Source of the DNA: Gammaproteobacteria bacterium
GTDB taxonomy: Bacteria; Pseudomonadota; Gammaproteobacteria; SZUA-229
Length of the DNA stretch: 64,000 nucleotides
Assembly: GCA_029882215.1 (NCBI GenBank)
Contig: JAOULC010000001.1
Span: forward strand, 62,001-126,000
Reading direction: 5' to 3'
Shown here one piece after another: positions 55,160 through 64,000 of the stretch (the first letter of the stretch is position 1; every line of letters starts with the position of its first letter). The notes below the pieces were generated by a model. It saw only the letters and a program-made list of their open reading frames with translations, searched no databases and was not told where the DNA came from. A program made the translations under genes and the position numbers.

Positions 55160-56149
55160 GTGCCCGTGCAAATTGGACCATATCAACTAGAAAACCAGCT
55201 GATCTTGGCACCGATGGCCGGCGTTACCGATCGTCCGTTCAGGCAACTGTGCAAAGAGTTCGGAGCCGGTCTGACCGTATCCGAAATGATTTCATGCAAA
55301 CCTGAACTGCGAAATAGCAAAAAAACACAACTACGCATGGAACATGACGGCGAGATAGAACCTCGAAGCATACAGATAGCAGGCACTGACCCGTTAATGA
55401 TGGCCGAAGCCGCCAGATTTAATGTTGATCACGGTGCACAAATCATCGATATCAATATGGGCTGCCCAGCTAAAAAAGTATGCAGCGTTTTGGCCGGATC
55501 TGCCTTAATGAAAAACGAGAAACTGGTTGCAGAGATTTTAGAAAGTGTAGTGAATGCGGTTGATATACCTGTCACTTTAAAAACCCGGACAGGCTGGGAT
55601 GAAAAGAACCGAAACGTTCTTAACATCGCCAAAATTGCTGAAAACGCCGGAATTCAGGCGCTTGCGATTCATGGCAGAACGCGTTCAGACAAATATAATG
55701 GCGACGCTGAGTATGACAATATTGCCAATGTAAAAAGCCGCATTTTAATACCGGTTATCGCAAATGGCGATATTAGTACTCCCGAAAAAGCGGCTTATGT
55801 GTTAAAACATACGGGCGCTGATGCACTGATGATTGGTCGCGCAGCACAGGGAAACCCCTGGATTTTTCAGGAAATTAATTATTTTCTGGAGCACGGAAAA
55901 AAAATGGCTGCACCATCATTAAGCCTGGTCCGTGACGTGATGCTCAAACACCTGTTTAACTTATACACTTTCTATGGCGAATACATGGGTATTCGTATTG
56001 CTCGAAAACATATTGGCTGGTATTGCAAGAACCGACCTAACGGGGAAGCATTCAGACGTTTTTTCAATTCTTTGGAAACCTCTGAATTACAACAAAAACA
56101 TATTCGTCTTTATTTTGAAGATGAAAATCATACTATGAAAGCGGCATGA
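55160..56149 (+). CDS. dusB: tRNA-dihydrouridine synthase B
   Basis: FMN-dependent reductase that makes dihydrouridine in tRNA. The TIM-barrel landmarks are ILAPMAGVTDRPFRQLC at the start, QIAGTDP, INMGCPAKKVCS (the cysteine after CPAKK is the catalytic acid), LKTRTGWD, IHGRTR, ANGDISTPEKA and MIGRAAQGNPWIF. The start is GTG at 55160. The 329-aa length is normal. Its stop overlaps the fis start by four bases (ATGA), the conserved dusB-fis pair that also fixes expression of Fis. Confidence 0.95.
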   Translation: MPVQIGPYQLENQLILAPMAGVTDRPFRQLCKEFGAGLTVSEMISCKPELRNSKKTQLRMEHDGEIEPRSIQIAGTDPLMMAEAARFNVDHGAQIIDINMGCPAKKVCSVLAGSALMKNEKLVAEILESVVNAVDIPVTLKTRTGWDEKNRNVLNIAKIAENAGIQALAIHGRTRSDKYNGDAEYDNIANVKSRILIPVIANGDISTPEKAAYVLKHTGADALMIGRAAQGNPWIFQEINYFLEHGKKMAAPSLSLVRDVMLKHLFNLYTFYGEYMGIRIARKHIGWYCKNRPNGEAFRRFFNSLETSELQQKHIRLYFEDENHTMKAA

Positions 56150-56448
56150 ACTTACAAACTATAGAAATGACACAAACCAATACACGTATGTCTGAGAACT
56201 TGCATGAAACGAAAGTTGCAACATTAACAGACACTGTGAAAGACACACTCATTACCTATTTCAACCAGCTTGAAGGCGCAGAGCCCAGTGAAATATACAA
56301 CATGGTACTGAAGCAGGTTGAAGCGCCTTTGCTAGAAGTTGTCATGCAACAAGTTGGTGGAAACCAGACTAAAGCAGCAGCATGCCTTGGATTAAACAGA
56401 GGCACTCTACGTAAAAAGCTGCGTTTATACGGCCTTGATAATAGCTAA
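56146..56448 (+). CDS. fis: DNA-binding protein Fis
   Basis: A 100-aa nucleoid protein that bends DNA and activates rRNA and other growth-linked promoters. The C-terminal HTH is GGNQTKAAACLGLNRGTLRKKLRLYGL; the central helices begin EIYNMVLKQVEAPLLEVVMQQ. It overlaps dusB by four bases, so translation is probably coupled. The N-terminal 20 residues vary among species; an internal ATG near 56167 is possible. Confidence 0.94.
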   Translation: MNLQTIEMTQTNTRMSENLHETKVATLTDTVKDTLITYFNQLEGAEPSEIYNMVLKQVEAPLLEVVMQQVGGNQTKAAACLGLNRGTLRKKLRLYGLDNS

Positions 56449-56558
56449 ATCTTTACATTTACACCCTTGCCATTCTCACTAGCTTATCCGCTATTGCGAA
56501 TGGCAAATCTCCCCGCCCAAAAAACTCTCAATTAGCTGAGACTAGCAAAGCAAAAAAT

Positions 56559-56567
56559 TGCTATAAT
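56559..56567 (+). promoter_or_regulatory. extended -10 promoter of purH
   Basis: TGC-TATAAT at 56559-56567 gives a consensus extended -10. Transcription would begin near 56573, about 29 bases before the ATG at 56602; a G-rich CAGGGGG ribosome-binding site lies between. No PurR-box palindrome was recognised. Confidence 0.65.
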
Positions 56568-56601
56568 CGAGGGCTAAATTCATCAGGGGGCTACACACTC
56601 A

Positions 56602-58179
56602 ATGACTGTTAGTAACACTCGCCCAGTACGTCGGGCACTAATCAGCGTTTCAGATAAAACAGGTATCGTAGAATTTGCTCAATCGTTACACGATACGGGT
56701 GTCGTTATACTTTCGACCGGCGGTACGGCTAAATTACTAGCTGAAAAAAACATCCCGGTTACTGAAGTATCCGACCATACCGGCTTCCCTGAAATGATGG
56801 ATGGTCGAGTCAAAACCCTGCATCCAACAATCCACGGCGGTATTCTTGGTCGTCGTGGCACAGACGATGAAATCATGACGGCTCACAACATCACCCCTAT
56901 TGATCTGGTCGTTGTTAACCTCTACCCCTTTGCTGAAACCATTGCCAAACCGGGTTGTAGTCTGGCTGACGCCATTGAAAACATTGATATTGGCGGGCCC
57001 ACCATGGTGCGCGCTGCGGCGAAGAACCATAATGACGTTGCCATCGTCGTAAATCCTGCTGATTATGACCGTGTGCTCAGAGAGATGGCATCAGACAACA
57101 ACACATTAACCAATGCCACCCGCTTTGATCTGGCCGTTAAAGCCTTTGAACACACTGCCCACTATGATGGTATGATCGCGAATTATCTGGGCAAAATCAC
57201 CGCTGACAGCGAACTCTCTTTATTTCCGCGCACCTACAATACCCAGTACATCAAAACTCAGGATATGCGCTACGGTGAAAACCCTCACCAGAATGCAGCT
57301 TTCTACCGGGAACATGATATTCAGGAAGCCAGTGTTGCCAGCGCTACTCAAATTCAGGGCAAAGAGCTGTCTTATAACAACGTTGCTGACACCGATGCGG
57401 CGCTGGAATGCGTGAAGAGTTTTGCAGAACCTGCCTGTGTCATCGTTAAACATGCTAACCCCTGCGGTGTTGCCGTCGCTGATGATGTTTTCACTGCCTA
57501 CGAGCGCGCCTATCAAACAGACCCGACCTCGGCTTTCGGCGGCATCATCGCCTTCAACCGTCCGCTAGATGGTAAAACAGCCGCTGAAATTGTTTCACGC
57601 CAGTTTGTTGAAGTAATTATTGCCCCTGAGATCAGCGCTGAAGCCAGAGCAGCCGTTGCGGCTAAAACCAACATTCGTGTACTGGAATGCGGCCCGTTAA
57701 ATGAAAAACTAGCAGCGCTGGATTTCAAACGCGTAACCGGTGGTTTACTGGTTCAGGACCGTGATTTAGGCATGGTGACTGAGAAAGAATTAAACATCGT
57801 TACCCAAATCGCACCCTCTGCAGAACAGATTCAGGATCTGTTATTTGCCTGGAAAGTGGCTAAGTTTGTTAAATCAAATGCCATTGTTTATGCCAACAAG
57901 CTGCAAACCATCGGCGTTGGTGCCGGTCAGATGAGCCGTGTTTATTCGGCTAAAATCGCCGGCATTAAAGCCGCTGATGAGAATCTTGTGGTCGCCGGTT
58001 CCGTCATGGCCTCTGACGCTTTCTTCCCGTTCCGTGACGGCATTGACGCGGCACACGAAGCCGGTATTAAAGCCGTTATTCAGCCAGGCGGGTCAATGCG
58101 CGATAATGAAGTGATTGATGCGGCCAATGAGCATGGTATGGCGATGGTATTTACCAGCATGCGTCACTTCAAACATTAA
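56602..58179 (+). CDS. purH: bifunctional AICAR transformylase/IMP cyclohydrolase
   Basis: Last two steps of IMP synthesis. The N-terminal cyclohydrolase (about 1-200) has [40 protein letters not shown] and HGGILGRR. The C-terminal transformylase has [44 protein letters not shown] (with catalytic Lys-His) and [17 protein letters not shown] near the end. The 525-aa length is normal. It is followed by purD in the same direction after 196 bases that contain a palindromic repeat. Confidence 0.97.
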   Translation: MTVSNTRPVRRALISVSDKTGIVEFAQSLHDTGVVILSTGGTAKLLAEKNIPVTEVSDHTGFPEMMDGRVKTLHPTIHGGILGRRGTDDEIMTAHNITPIDLVVVNLYPFAETIAKPGCSLADAIENIDIGGPTMVRAAAKNHNDVAIVVNPADYDRVLREMASDNNTLTNATRFDLAVKAFEHTAHYDGMIANYLGKITADSELSLFPRTYNTQYIKTQDMRYGENPHQNAAFYREHDIQEASVASATQIQGKELSYNNVADTDAALECVKSFAEPACVIVKHANPCGVAVADDVFTAYERAYQTDPTSAFGGIIAFNRPLDGKTAAEIVSRQFVEVIIAPEISAEARAAVAAKTNIRVLECGPLNEKLAALDFKRVTGGLLVQDRDLGMVTEKELNIVTQIAPSAEQIQDLLFAWKVAKFVKSNAIVYANKLQTIGVGAGQMSRVYSAKIAGIKAADENLVVAGSVMASDAFFPFRDGIDAAHEAGIKAVIQPGGSMRDNEVIDAANEHGMAMVFTSMRHFKH

Positions 58180-58203
58180 AGGTTTTACGTTTCATCATTC
58201 ACG

Positions 58204-58288
58204 CCCTGGCTGCGTTATTTACAATCTCAAAATGCTCACTTACTACATGTAAGCTCCGTTTTTTCGATTGTAAATGCCATGCCAGGAC
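58204..58288. repeat. palindromic intergenic repeat, copy B
   Basis: Between purH and purD lies an 85-base imperfect inverted repeat. Outer arms include CCTGGC and GCCAGG, with the ten-bp ATTTACAATC/GATTGTAAAT pair inside. The core at 58234-58257 has GCTCA, a hairpin CTTAC/GTAAG with loop TACAT, then CTCC. The core matches copy A at 45358-45380 when that is read on the minus strand, so both are members of one element family. Confidence 0.65.
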
Positions 58289-58375
58289 ACAAATGACTTC
58301 TCGTAATTCTCTTTAATCTAAACTCTTAAAGTGTTTCTATAAACACACTTAAATTAAATGGTATCGAGTTAATCT

Positions 58376-59662
58376 ATGAAAGTTCTGGTAATTGGTAGTG
58401 GTGGTCGCGAACACGCTCTGGCTTGGAAAGCAGCTCAATCAGCGGATGTGGACACTGTTTTTGTTGCACCGGGTAATGCTGGCACAGCTATTGAAACTAA
58501 AGTTGAAAATGTAAATATTGGCGTCACTGATATTGATGCGTTAATTACCTTTGCCAAAGAGAATGAGATTGGCTTAACCATTGTCGGCCCTGAAGCACCA
58601 TTGGTGATTGGCATTGTCGATAAATTCCAGGCCGCTGGCCTGCGTATTTTTGGCCCCAGTGCAGGCGCCGCTCAGCTCGAAGGCTCAAAGGCCTTTACTA
58701 AAGATTTTCTTCAGCGCCACAACATCCCCACCGCGGCTTATGGCAACTTTACAGATGTCGATCAGGCGATTGCTTACATCGAGCAACAAGGCGCACCTAT
58801 CGTCGTTAAAGCCGATGGTCTGGCGGCCGGTAAAGGCGTTATTCTAGCGCAAACCAATGATGAAGCCATCGAAGCGGTTAAAGATATGCTATCGGGCAAT
58901 GCCTTTGGTGAGGCTGGCGCACGGGTTGTGATTGAAGAATTTTTAGTTGGCGAAGAAGCCAGCTTTATTTGCATGGTCGATGGTGAGCATGTTTTACCGA
59001 TGGCCACTTCGCAGGATCATAAAGCACGCGACAATGGCGACTTAGGGCCGAACACTGGCGGCATGGGCGCATACTCCCCTGCCCCCGTGGTCACCGCTGA
59101 AATGCATGAGCGCATCATGAATGAAGTGGTCTGGCCAACGGTTAAAGGCATGGCAGCCGAGGGCAATGAATACAGCGGATTTTTATATGCCGGCGTTATG
59201 ATTGCAGCCGACGGCACCCCCAAGGTACTGGAATATAACGTGCGCTTTGGTGATCCTGAAACCCAGCCCATTATGATGCGATTACAGTCTGACATCGTTG
59301 CACTGTGTAATGCAGGCGTTGATAAAAAGCTTGATCAGGTCACAGCTCAATGGGACCCTCGCAATTCACTGGGCGTGGTACTGGCTGCCGGTGGCTACCC
59401 TGCCGAGTATCACTCAGGTGATGTGATCAGTGGCCTTGAAAGCAATAACAAAAGCGATCGTAAAGTATTCCATGCCGGCACAGCTGAAAATAACGGCAAC
59501 ATCGTTACCGCCGGTGGCCGTGTTTTATGCGCGGTGGCTTTAGGTGACAGTGTCAGTGTTGCGCAGGCAAAGGCTTACGAGCTGGTTAAAGAGATTAGCT
59601 GGGATAAAATGTATTACCGCAGCGATATCGGTTATCGTGCGGTTGAGCGAGAAAAATCATAG
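58376..59662 (+). CDS. purD: phosphoribosylamine-glycine ligase (GARS)
   Basis: ATP-grasp enzyme joining glycine to phosphoribosylamine, step two of purine synthesis. The N-terminal motif KVLVIGSGGREHALAWKA is followed by TIVGPEAPLVIGIVD, the ATP-grasp stretch APIVVKADGLAAGKGVILAQ and the substrate motif SQDHKARDNGDLGPNTGGMGAYSPAP. The C-terminal domain has LGVVLAAGGYP. The 428-aa length is normal. It is downstream of purH in the usual order; a terminator lies 15 bases after the stop. Confidence 0.97.
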   Translation: MKVLVIGSGGREHALAWKAAQSADVDTVFVAPGNAGTAIETKVENVNIGVTDIDALITFAKENEIGLTIVGPEAPLVIGIVDKFQAAGLRIFGPSAGAAQLEGSKAFTKDFLQRHNIPTAAYGNFTDVDQAIAYIEQQGAPIVVKADGLAAGKGVILAQTNDEAIEAVKDMLSGNAFGEAGARVVIEEFLVGEEASFICMVDGEHVLPMATSQDHKARDNGDLGPNTGGMGAYSPAPVVTAEMHERIMNEVVWPTVKGMAAEGNEYSGFLYAGVMIAADGTPKVLEYNVRFGDPETQPIMMRLQSDIVALCNAGVDKKLDQVTAQWDPRNSLGVVLAAGGYPAEYHSGDVISGLESNNKSDRKVFHAGTAENNGNIVTAGGRVLCAVALGDSVSVAQAKAYELVKEISWDKMYYRSDIGYRAVEREKS

Positions 59663-59677
59663 TTATTAGACTTTTCA

Positions 59678-59721
59678 CCAGCCACAAAAAAACCGGCCTA
59701 AGCCGGTTTTTTTGTGGCTGG
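59678..59721. terminator. very long bidirectional terminator between purD and the TraF-like gene
   Basis: A perfect 20-bp stem (59678-59697 with 59702-59721) has loop CTAA, with A7 and T7 tracts inside the arms next to CCGGC/GCCGG. It can end purD on the plus strand and the convergent 59730 gene on the minus strand. Confidence 0.9.
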
Positions 59722-59729
59722 AGAAGCGC

Positions 59730-60974
59730 TTACCAACGCACTCCCGCCTGCAAAATGGCTTCCACGCCCTTGTCATTACCTGCTACAGCAAAATCAAGCG
59801 AGACCAGCGCATGCAGACCAACACCTGCTGTTAATACATCATCGGTATTACCGGTGTTATCCGTACGCATACCCGCACGAAGCTGCACAATCGACATATC
59901 AAACTCTACACCCAGTGAGGTATATTGGGTCTCCGACAAGGCATCGATAGCAGCTACACCTGTGCTGATCACGCCTTTATTCGTGGTTAAGTCCTGATCC
60001 ATTGTCAGCGTTGCCCAGCCCGCATCAAAAGAGACACCCGCCCGTAACTGCGGCTCGATGATAATTCTATTACCACCAATCAATGGATATTCCTTAGAAA
60101 CCATATTCTTAGCAACACCACCGATTTTGAGTGCTCCCAGATCAATCGCCACACCGACATCAAAGTTGGTATCTGAAAATGTCTCGCCGGTATCAGGGAA
60201 AGAAGTACTTGCTGCATTTATTTGCTGGATTGAACTAATCGAATCGATCTGCACTTGCTTGGGTGTTACACCCAATGCCAGACCAAATAGCTTCGTACCC
60301 AAAGCCACGCCCACTTCAGTGACAGCTGCTCCCGTTAATGTAAAGTTAGACGTGCCACTCAATGTACCAGAAGCAAATGGATCTGCTGTTGGGCCTGATG
60401 CAGAAACCGCAGTAACGACCGCATCAATCGCAGCCAGATCAGCTGGGTCGATAAATACTGAGCCTGCAGCAACACCACGAGAGTTAGCAAATACTGACAT
60501 ACCCAGTGTTTCGCCTGGGACAGTCACGTTCAGGCCAAAATTTACACCCAATTCAAGAGGTCGATTATTTAAATTAAGCAAGTTAGTTTTTAAAGCACCA
60601 CCACTAGCGATGACTGGATCAGCAGTAGTAGTACTTGGACTAGCTATATAGGCATCAATATCTGCACTAAACTGCTGTACCAAATCAAAACCTAGAGCAT
60701 TTGGAGCCTGCAATGCGTCCACCGCATCGACCATATTGTACTCATCTTTCGCTAATGCACCAAAAGCTAATGAGAAGTTAAAATCCTCGCCTTCACGAGA
60801 GGCCGCTAATAAAGCAGGATTAAAGCTGGCGGCATTCGCCACTGAGCCACCGGCAACACCAGTACCCCCCATGCCTAATGAACGGGCATCAACACCGGCA
60901 AATGGCAGTGCGGCAGCCTGAAATGATGTGAGCGCAATCGCTGCACCGATGAGTGTGTTTTGAATTTTCTTCAT
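59730..60974 (-). CDS. TraF-like outer-membrane beta-barrel protein
   Basis: A 414-aa exported protein with a Sec signal of about 22 residues ending FQAAA. The start of the mature part, LPFAGVDARSLGMGGTGVAGGSVANAASFNPALLA, is typical of the TraF_2/FadL-like barrel group (PF13729, named from plasmid transfer operons). The rest alternates Gly/Ala/Thr-rich strands and ends in the aromatic residue W (ILQAGVRW), as outer-membrane barrels do. No conjugation gene is nearby, so the TraF name should not be taken to mean DNA transfer; a transport or envelope role is more likely. It is a single gene, convergent with purD. Confidence 0.78.
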   Translation of the reverse strand: MKKIQNTLIGAAIALTSFQAAALPFAGVDARSLGMGGTGVAGGSVANAASFNPALLAASREGEDFNFSLAFGALAKDEYNMVDAVDALQAPNALGFDLVQQFSADIDAYIASPSTTTADPVIASGGALKTNLLNLNNRPLELGVNFGLNVTVPGETLGMSVFANSRGVAAGSVFIDPADLAAIDAVVTAVSASGPTADPFASGTLSGTSNFTLTGAAVTEVGVALGTKLFGLALGVTPKQVQIDSISSIQQINAASTSFPDTGETFSDTNFDVGVAIDLGALKIGGVAKNMVSKEYPLIGGNRIIIEPQLRAGVSFDAGWATLTMDQDLTTNKGVISTGVAAIDALSETQYTSLGVEFDMSIVQLRAGMRTDNTGNTDDVLTAGVGLHALVSLDFAVAGNDKGVEAILQAGVRW

Positions 60975-61162
60975 TTATTGCTACCTCGATTACCTTTAAT
61001 TATTGTTTTACAGTTTAGACTGTTTAGCCGCCAAATTCCTGTTATCTAGTGATCAAACGTGATACCCGATCGACTGTTTAGGGCATTTGGTCTTTAAAAT
61101 AACCTAATCCACAAATTTTACAAGCCATTCTGTTTGTTTTGAACAAATGCTCACGCCGCTTA

Positions 61163-61197
61163 AATAAAAACAGGGACATAAAGCCCCTGTTTTTATT
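61163..61197 (-). terminator. intrinsic terminator after rho
   Basis: A 13-bp perfect stem, AATAAAAACAGGG (61163-61175) with CCCTGTTTTTATT (61185-61197), loop nine. It starts 30 bases after the rho stop on the minus strand, whose transcript ends in a U-rich run. Confidence 0.85.
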
Positions 61198-61226
61198 AAA
61201 CGAATAAAAGATGCAAAACGTTCCTT

Positions 61227-62483
61227 TTAGCCTTTCATTGAATCGAAAAACTCATCATTCGTTTTAGTCGCCTGCATTTTAGTCAGCAGGAACTCCATAC
61301 CTTCGACTTCATCCATGCTGTGAATGACCTTACGCAGCAACCAGACTTTTTGCAGCTCATCTTCTTTGGTCATCAGTTCTTCACGACGTGTGCCTGAGCG
61401 GTTGATGTTTATTGCCGGGTAGATACGTTTTTCTGCAATACGACGGTCCAGATGAACTTCCATATTACCGGTACCTTTAAACTCTTCGTAGATAACTTCA
61501 TCCATTTTCGAGCCGGTATCAACCAGCGCTGTAGCGATAATGGTTAAGCTGCCGCCTTCTTCAATATTACGCGCTGCACCAAAGAAACGCTTGGGACGAT
61601 GCAGAGCATGAGCATCAACACCACCGGTCAGAACTTTACCTGATGATGGAATAACCGTGTTATAGGCACGGGCCAGACGGGTGATTGAATCAAGCAGGAT
61701 AACCACGTCTTTTTTATGCTCAACCAGACGTTTGGCTTTTTCGATAACCATTTCAGCCACCTGCACATGACGGCTTGCTGGTTCATCAAAGGTACTTGAA
61801 ACCACTTCACCGCGAACGCTGCGTTGCATCTCGGTTACTTCTTCCGGACGCTCATCGATCAGTAATACAATCAGGTAGCATTCCGGGTGATTAGCGGCAA
61901 TTGATTGCGCGATGTTTGACAGCATCATGGTTTTACCGGCTTTCGGTGGTGACACAATCAAACCACGCTGACCTTTACCAATCGGTGACGCCAAATCGAT
62001 AACGCGTGCTGTAATGTCTTCTGAACTGCCGTTACCCTGTTCCAGATTAAATCTTTCTTGTGCATGTAGAGGCGTGAGGTTTTCAAAAGCGACTTTGTAT
62101 TTAGCGTTTTCTGGCGGCTCATAGTTGATGGTATCAACTTTAAGCATCGCAAAATAACGCTCGCCTTCTTTCGGCGGTCGAATCTTACCGGAAAGCGTGT
62201 CGCCGGTTCTTAAGCTAAAGCGGCGAATCTGACTTGGAGAAACATAGATATCATCAGGCCCTGCAAGATAAGAGCAGTCTGCAGAGCGCAGGAAGCCAAA
62301 GCCATCCTGCAGGATTTCCAGAACCCCGTCTCCAAAAATATCCTCTCCGCTTTTTGCATGCGCTTTGAGTATTGCAAAAATAATGTCTTGTTTACGTGAA
62401 CGAGCGAGATTTTCAAGCCCCATGCCTTGCGCAACATCAATAAGTTCAGAAGGCGATTTTTGTTTTAATTCGGTTAGATTCAT
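61227..62483 (-). CDS. rho: transcription termination factor Rho
   Basis: Hexameric RNA-dependent helicase of 418 aa, about the length of E. coli Rho (419). The N-terminal helical and cold-shock-like RNA-binding domain covers about 1-130 ([19 protein letters not shown], then [30 protein letters not shown]). The RecA-like ATPase has P-loop SPPKAGKT, Walker [17 protein letters not shown] and the Q-loop region [22 protein letters not shown]. It lies downstream of trxA, as in E. coli, with a leader of more than 200 bases that could serve autoregulation. Confidence 0.97.
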   Translation of the reverse strand: MNLTELKQKSPSELIDVAQGMGLENLARSRKQDIIFAILKAHAKSGEDIFGDGVLEILQDGFGFLRSADCSYLAGPDDIYVSPSQIRRFSLRTGDTLSGKIRPPKEGERYFAMLKVDTINYEPPENAKYKVAFENLTPLHAQERFNLEQGNGSSEDITARVIDLASPIGKGQRGLIVSPPKAGKTMMLSNIAQSIAANHPECYLIVLLIDERPEEVTEMQRSVRGEVVSSTFDEPASRHVQVAEMVIEKAKRLVEHKKDVVILLDSITRLARAYNTVIPSSGKVLTGGVDAHALHRPKRFFGAARNIEEGGSLTIIATALVDTGSKMDEVIYEEFKGTGNMEVHLDRRIAEKRIYPAININRSGTRREELMTKEDELQKVWLLRKVIHSMDEVEGMEFLLTKMQATKTNDEFFDSMKG

Positions 62484-62672
62484 ATTTAAAGGAATATCCA
62501 GGATGGGTTTATATGATATTTTGAAAGGTCAGCCTTGAATAAAACTGATTTTTTTAAAATTTATTTATCGCGTACTTTCTATTCGATTATTATTTTCTGT
62601 TTGAGAGAACGACGAAATGAATGACGCAGAAATGTAACTAATATCGTAAATGCAAAGACTAGCATGCTTTGT

Positions 62673-62700
62673 TTATGCCGTCCAGCTCTGGACGGCATAA
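62673..62700 (-). other. strong hairpin in the trxA-rho interval
   Basis: TTATGCCGTCCAG (62673-62685) is perfectly complementary to CTGGACGGCATAA (62688-62700). It sits ten bases after the trxA stop on the minus strand. The lack of a following U tract argues against a classic terminator; it may protect the trxA mRNA end or act in the rho leader. Confidence 0.6.
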
Positions 62701-62709
62701 AAGACAGAA

Positions 62710-63036
62710 TTAAAGATTACTGTCAATGAAAGCCGTTAGCTGTGACTTTGACAATGCACCAACTTTAGTGGCTTCAACATCACCACCTTTGAACATCATC
62801 AGCGTTGGAATGCCACGTATACCGTACTTAGGCGGCGTACCAGGGTTGTCATCTATGTTTAACTTTGCGATTTTGAGTTTACCTTCATAGCCTGCACTGA
62901 TTTCATCCAGAATAGGTGCAATCATTTTGCATGGGCCACACCACTCAGCCCAGTAATCTACCAATACTGGTAAATCTGACTTTAGTACTTCTTCCTCAAA
63001 ACTATCATCTGTCACATAGACAATTTGATCGCTCAC
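62710..63036 (-). CDS. trxA: thioredoxin 1
   Basis: A 108-aa cytoplasmic disulfide reductase with the canonical WCGPC active site (Cys33, Cys36), preceded by VLVDYWAEW, and the cis-proline loop [14 protein letters not shown]. Electrons come from thioredoxin reductase and go to ribonucleotide reductase, MsrB and, across the membrane, DsbD; both msrB and dsbD are in this window. The gene order trxA-rho with divergent rhlB matches E. coli. Confidence 0.97.
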   Translation of the reverse strand: MSDQIVYVTDDSFEEEVLKSDLPVLVDYWAEWCGPCKMIAPILDEISAGYEGKLKIAKLNIDDNPGTPPKYGIRGIPTLMMFKGGDVEATKVGALSKSQLTAFIDSNL

Positions 63037-63242
63037 AGTGTAAAACCTCCGGTTTTTAAAAATAATCGTCGATGCTGCCGAAACTTTTATTAATTGGATT
63101 AATGTCAGATTGGGAGTTCAGGACGACGGATTTAATGTCATAGATTGTTAATTGTATACGATTTGTTCATTAATGCGAACTTAACGCTTACAATAGCGCC
63201 TTTTATTTATTAAATCTACAGCAGTAAAGTATTTTTTACGCT

Positions 63243-64000
63243 ATGCTACGCGCCATGAATGAAAACACACACTTATCAGCAGTACCCTACAGCCAGTTTA
63301 ACTTACCGGAAAGCCTTATACGTGGCCTCGATGAAGCAGGTTTTGAATACTGCACACCGATCCAGGCAGAAACTTTACCGATTACATTAATGGGAAAAGA
63401 CATTGCCGGAGAAGCCCAGACTGGTACCGGTAAAACGGCCGCATTTTTAGTCGCTTTATTTAATCAGCTTTTGACCCGCCCTGTTTCTGATGATCATAAA
63501 AAGAATCAGATTCGTGCATTTGTCATTGCCCCTACCCGTGAACTAGCCATCCAAATCCACAAAGATGCTAAATTACTCGGTCAGTACACCGGCTTGAAAC
63601 TGGGGCTGGCATATGGTGGCACCGATTATCAAAAGCAGCACGACCAGCTTGAGGCCGGCGTTGATGTCCTTATCGGCACACCTGGCCGTATTATCGACTT
63701 TTTCAAACAAGGTATTTTTAAACTCAATGCCGTTGAAGTGGTGGTAATGGATGAAGCTGACCGCATGTTTGACCTTGGTTTTATTGATGACATCCGCTAT
63801 TTATTGAATGCCTGCCCCAAACCCACTGAACGTTTGAGCATGCTATTCTCAGCAACGCTGTCTCTGCGCATCAGTGAGTTAGCCTATGTTCACATGAATG
63901 AGCCTCAAAGCATTAAAATTGAATCGGAGACACGTACTGCCGATAACATTGATCAGGTTGTTTATTACCCTGCCAATGATGAGAAAATCCCTCTATTGCT
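63243..64000 (+). CDS. rhlB: DEAD-box RNA helicase RhlB, 5' part, cut by window end
   Basis: The first 252 codons are visible and the frame is open to the window edge. Motifs seen are the Q-motif FEYCTPIQAETLP, motif I AQTGTGKT, Ia PTRELAIQ, GG and TPGR, motif II MDEADRMFDLGF and motif III SAT. RhlB unwinds RNA in the degradosome. Its place divergent from trxA-rho is the conserved E. coli arrangement, which favours RhlB over other DEAD-box members. The start is uncertain: ATG 63243 or ATG 63255, neither with a good ribosome-binding site. Confidence 0.88.
   Translation, partial: MLRAMNENTHLSAVPYSQFNLPESLIRGLDEAGFEYCTPIQAETLPITLMGKDIAGEAQTGTGKTAAFLVALFNQLLTRPVSDDHKKNQIRAFVIAPTRELAIQIHKDAKLLGQYTGLKLGLAYGGTDYQKQHDQLEAGVDVLIGTPGRIIDFFKQGIFKLNAVEVVVMDEADRMFDLGFIDDIRYLLNACPKPTERLSMLFSATLSLRISELAYVHMNEPQSIKIESETRTADNIDQVVYYPANDEKIPLL

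Noticed and set aside
62673-62700. Hairpin after trxA as an intrinsic terminator
   Set aside because: The stem is strong, but the minus-strand sequence after it is A-rich rather than U-rich, so termination is not supported; listed as a hairpin only.

Overview
The window reads as chromosome of a free-living gammaproteobacterium, moderately AT-rich by eye. Its gene orders are typical of that class: aroQ-accB-accC-prmA-(DUF3426)-dusB-fis-purH-purD, groES-groEL beside fxsA and dsbD, and trxA-rho divergent from rhlB. A [4Fe-4S] FNR, an NnrS protein with an FNR-type box, DsbD/TlpA thioredoxins, ArsM and much c-di-GMP and two-component signalling suggest an aquatic facultative or microaerophilic organism. 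A placement near Methylophaga or other Thiotrichales is only a guess. No tRNA, rRNA, CRISPR array, transposase or prophage was seen.

Layout. 1-2.4 kb: edge of a minus-strand gene, a CobW-type GTPase and an ECF sigma/anti-sigma pair. 2.5-5.7 kb: a minus-strand run of an HD-GYP protein with a lost HD histidine, arsR, arsM and a TfpZ-like pilin accessory protein. 5.9-8.7 kb: small unknown proteins with RluA and a spermidine-synthase-like methyltransferase. 8.8-13 kb: PilU, three small conserved proteins and a GGDEF protein. 13-16.1 kb: MsrB, rhodanese, DUF465 and the ABC-F protein YheS. 16.4-17.9 kb: an anchored unknown protein followed by a GlyGly-CTERM-like secreted protein. 18-21.4 kb: a DoxX/glutathionyl-hydroquinone reductase/pirin/CDGSH operon divergent from a LysR regulator. 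21.5-26.6 kb: a receiver plus membrane kinase, NnrS, a DEAD-box helicase and a DnaJ-related protein.

26.6-34.5 kb is the accessory-looking part. It holds two small proteins sharing a C-terminal motif, a decayed ORF, and a five-gene minus-strand signalling cassette: HTH-receiver, NMT1/SsuA-type substrate-binding lipoprotein, PAS histidine kinase, tandem receiver, and receiver-PAS-kinase. The binding protein has no transporter genes beside it and abuts the kinase gene, so it may be a periplasmic sensor subunit. This is the best candidate here for an undescribed system.

35-64 kb is mostly core genome: metH, bpt, bolA, fnr, ytoQ, an inositol-monophosphatase-family enzyme, trhP, MipA/OmpV, groEL/ES under a perfect CIRCE operator, fxsA, dsbD, tlpA, the aroQ-to-purD run, an orphan TraF-like barrel protein, rho, trxA and the 5' part of rhlB. 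Non-coding items of note are a predicted sRNA downstream of bpt, interleaved inverted repeats upstream of ytoQ, two copies of a palindromic intergenic repeat, and many clear intrinsic terminators. Gene starts were adjusted by eye to Shine-Dalgarno sites and overlaps. No database search was possible, so family calls rest on recognised motifs.
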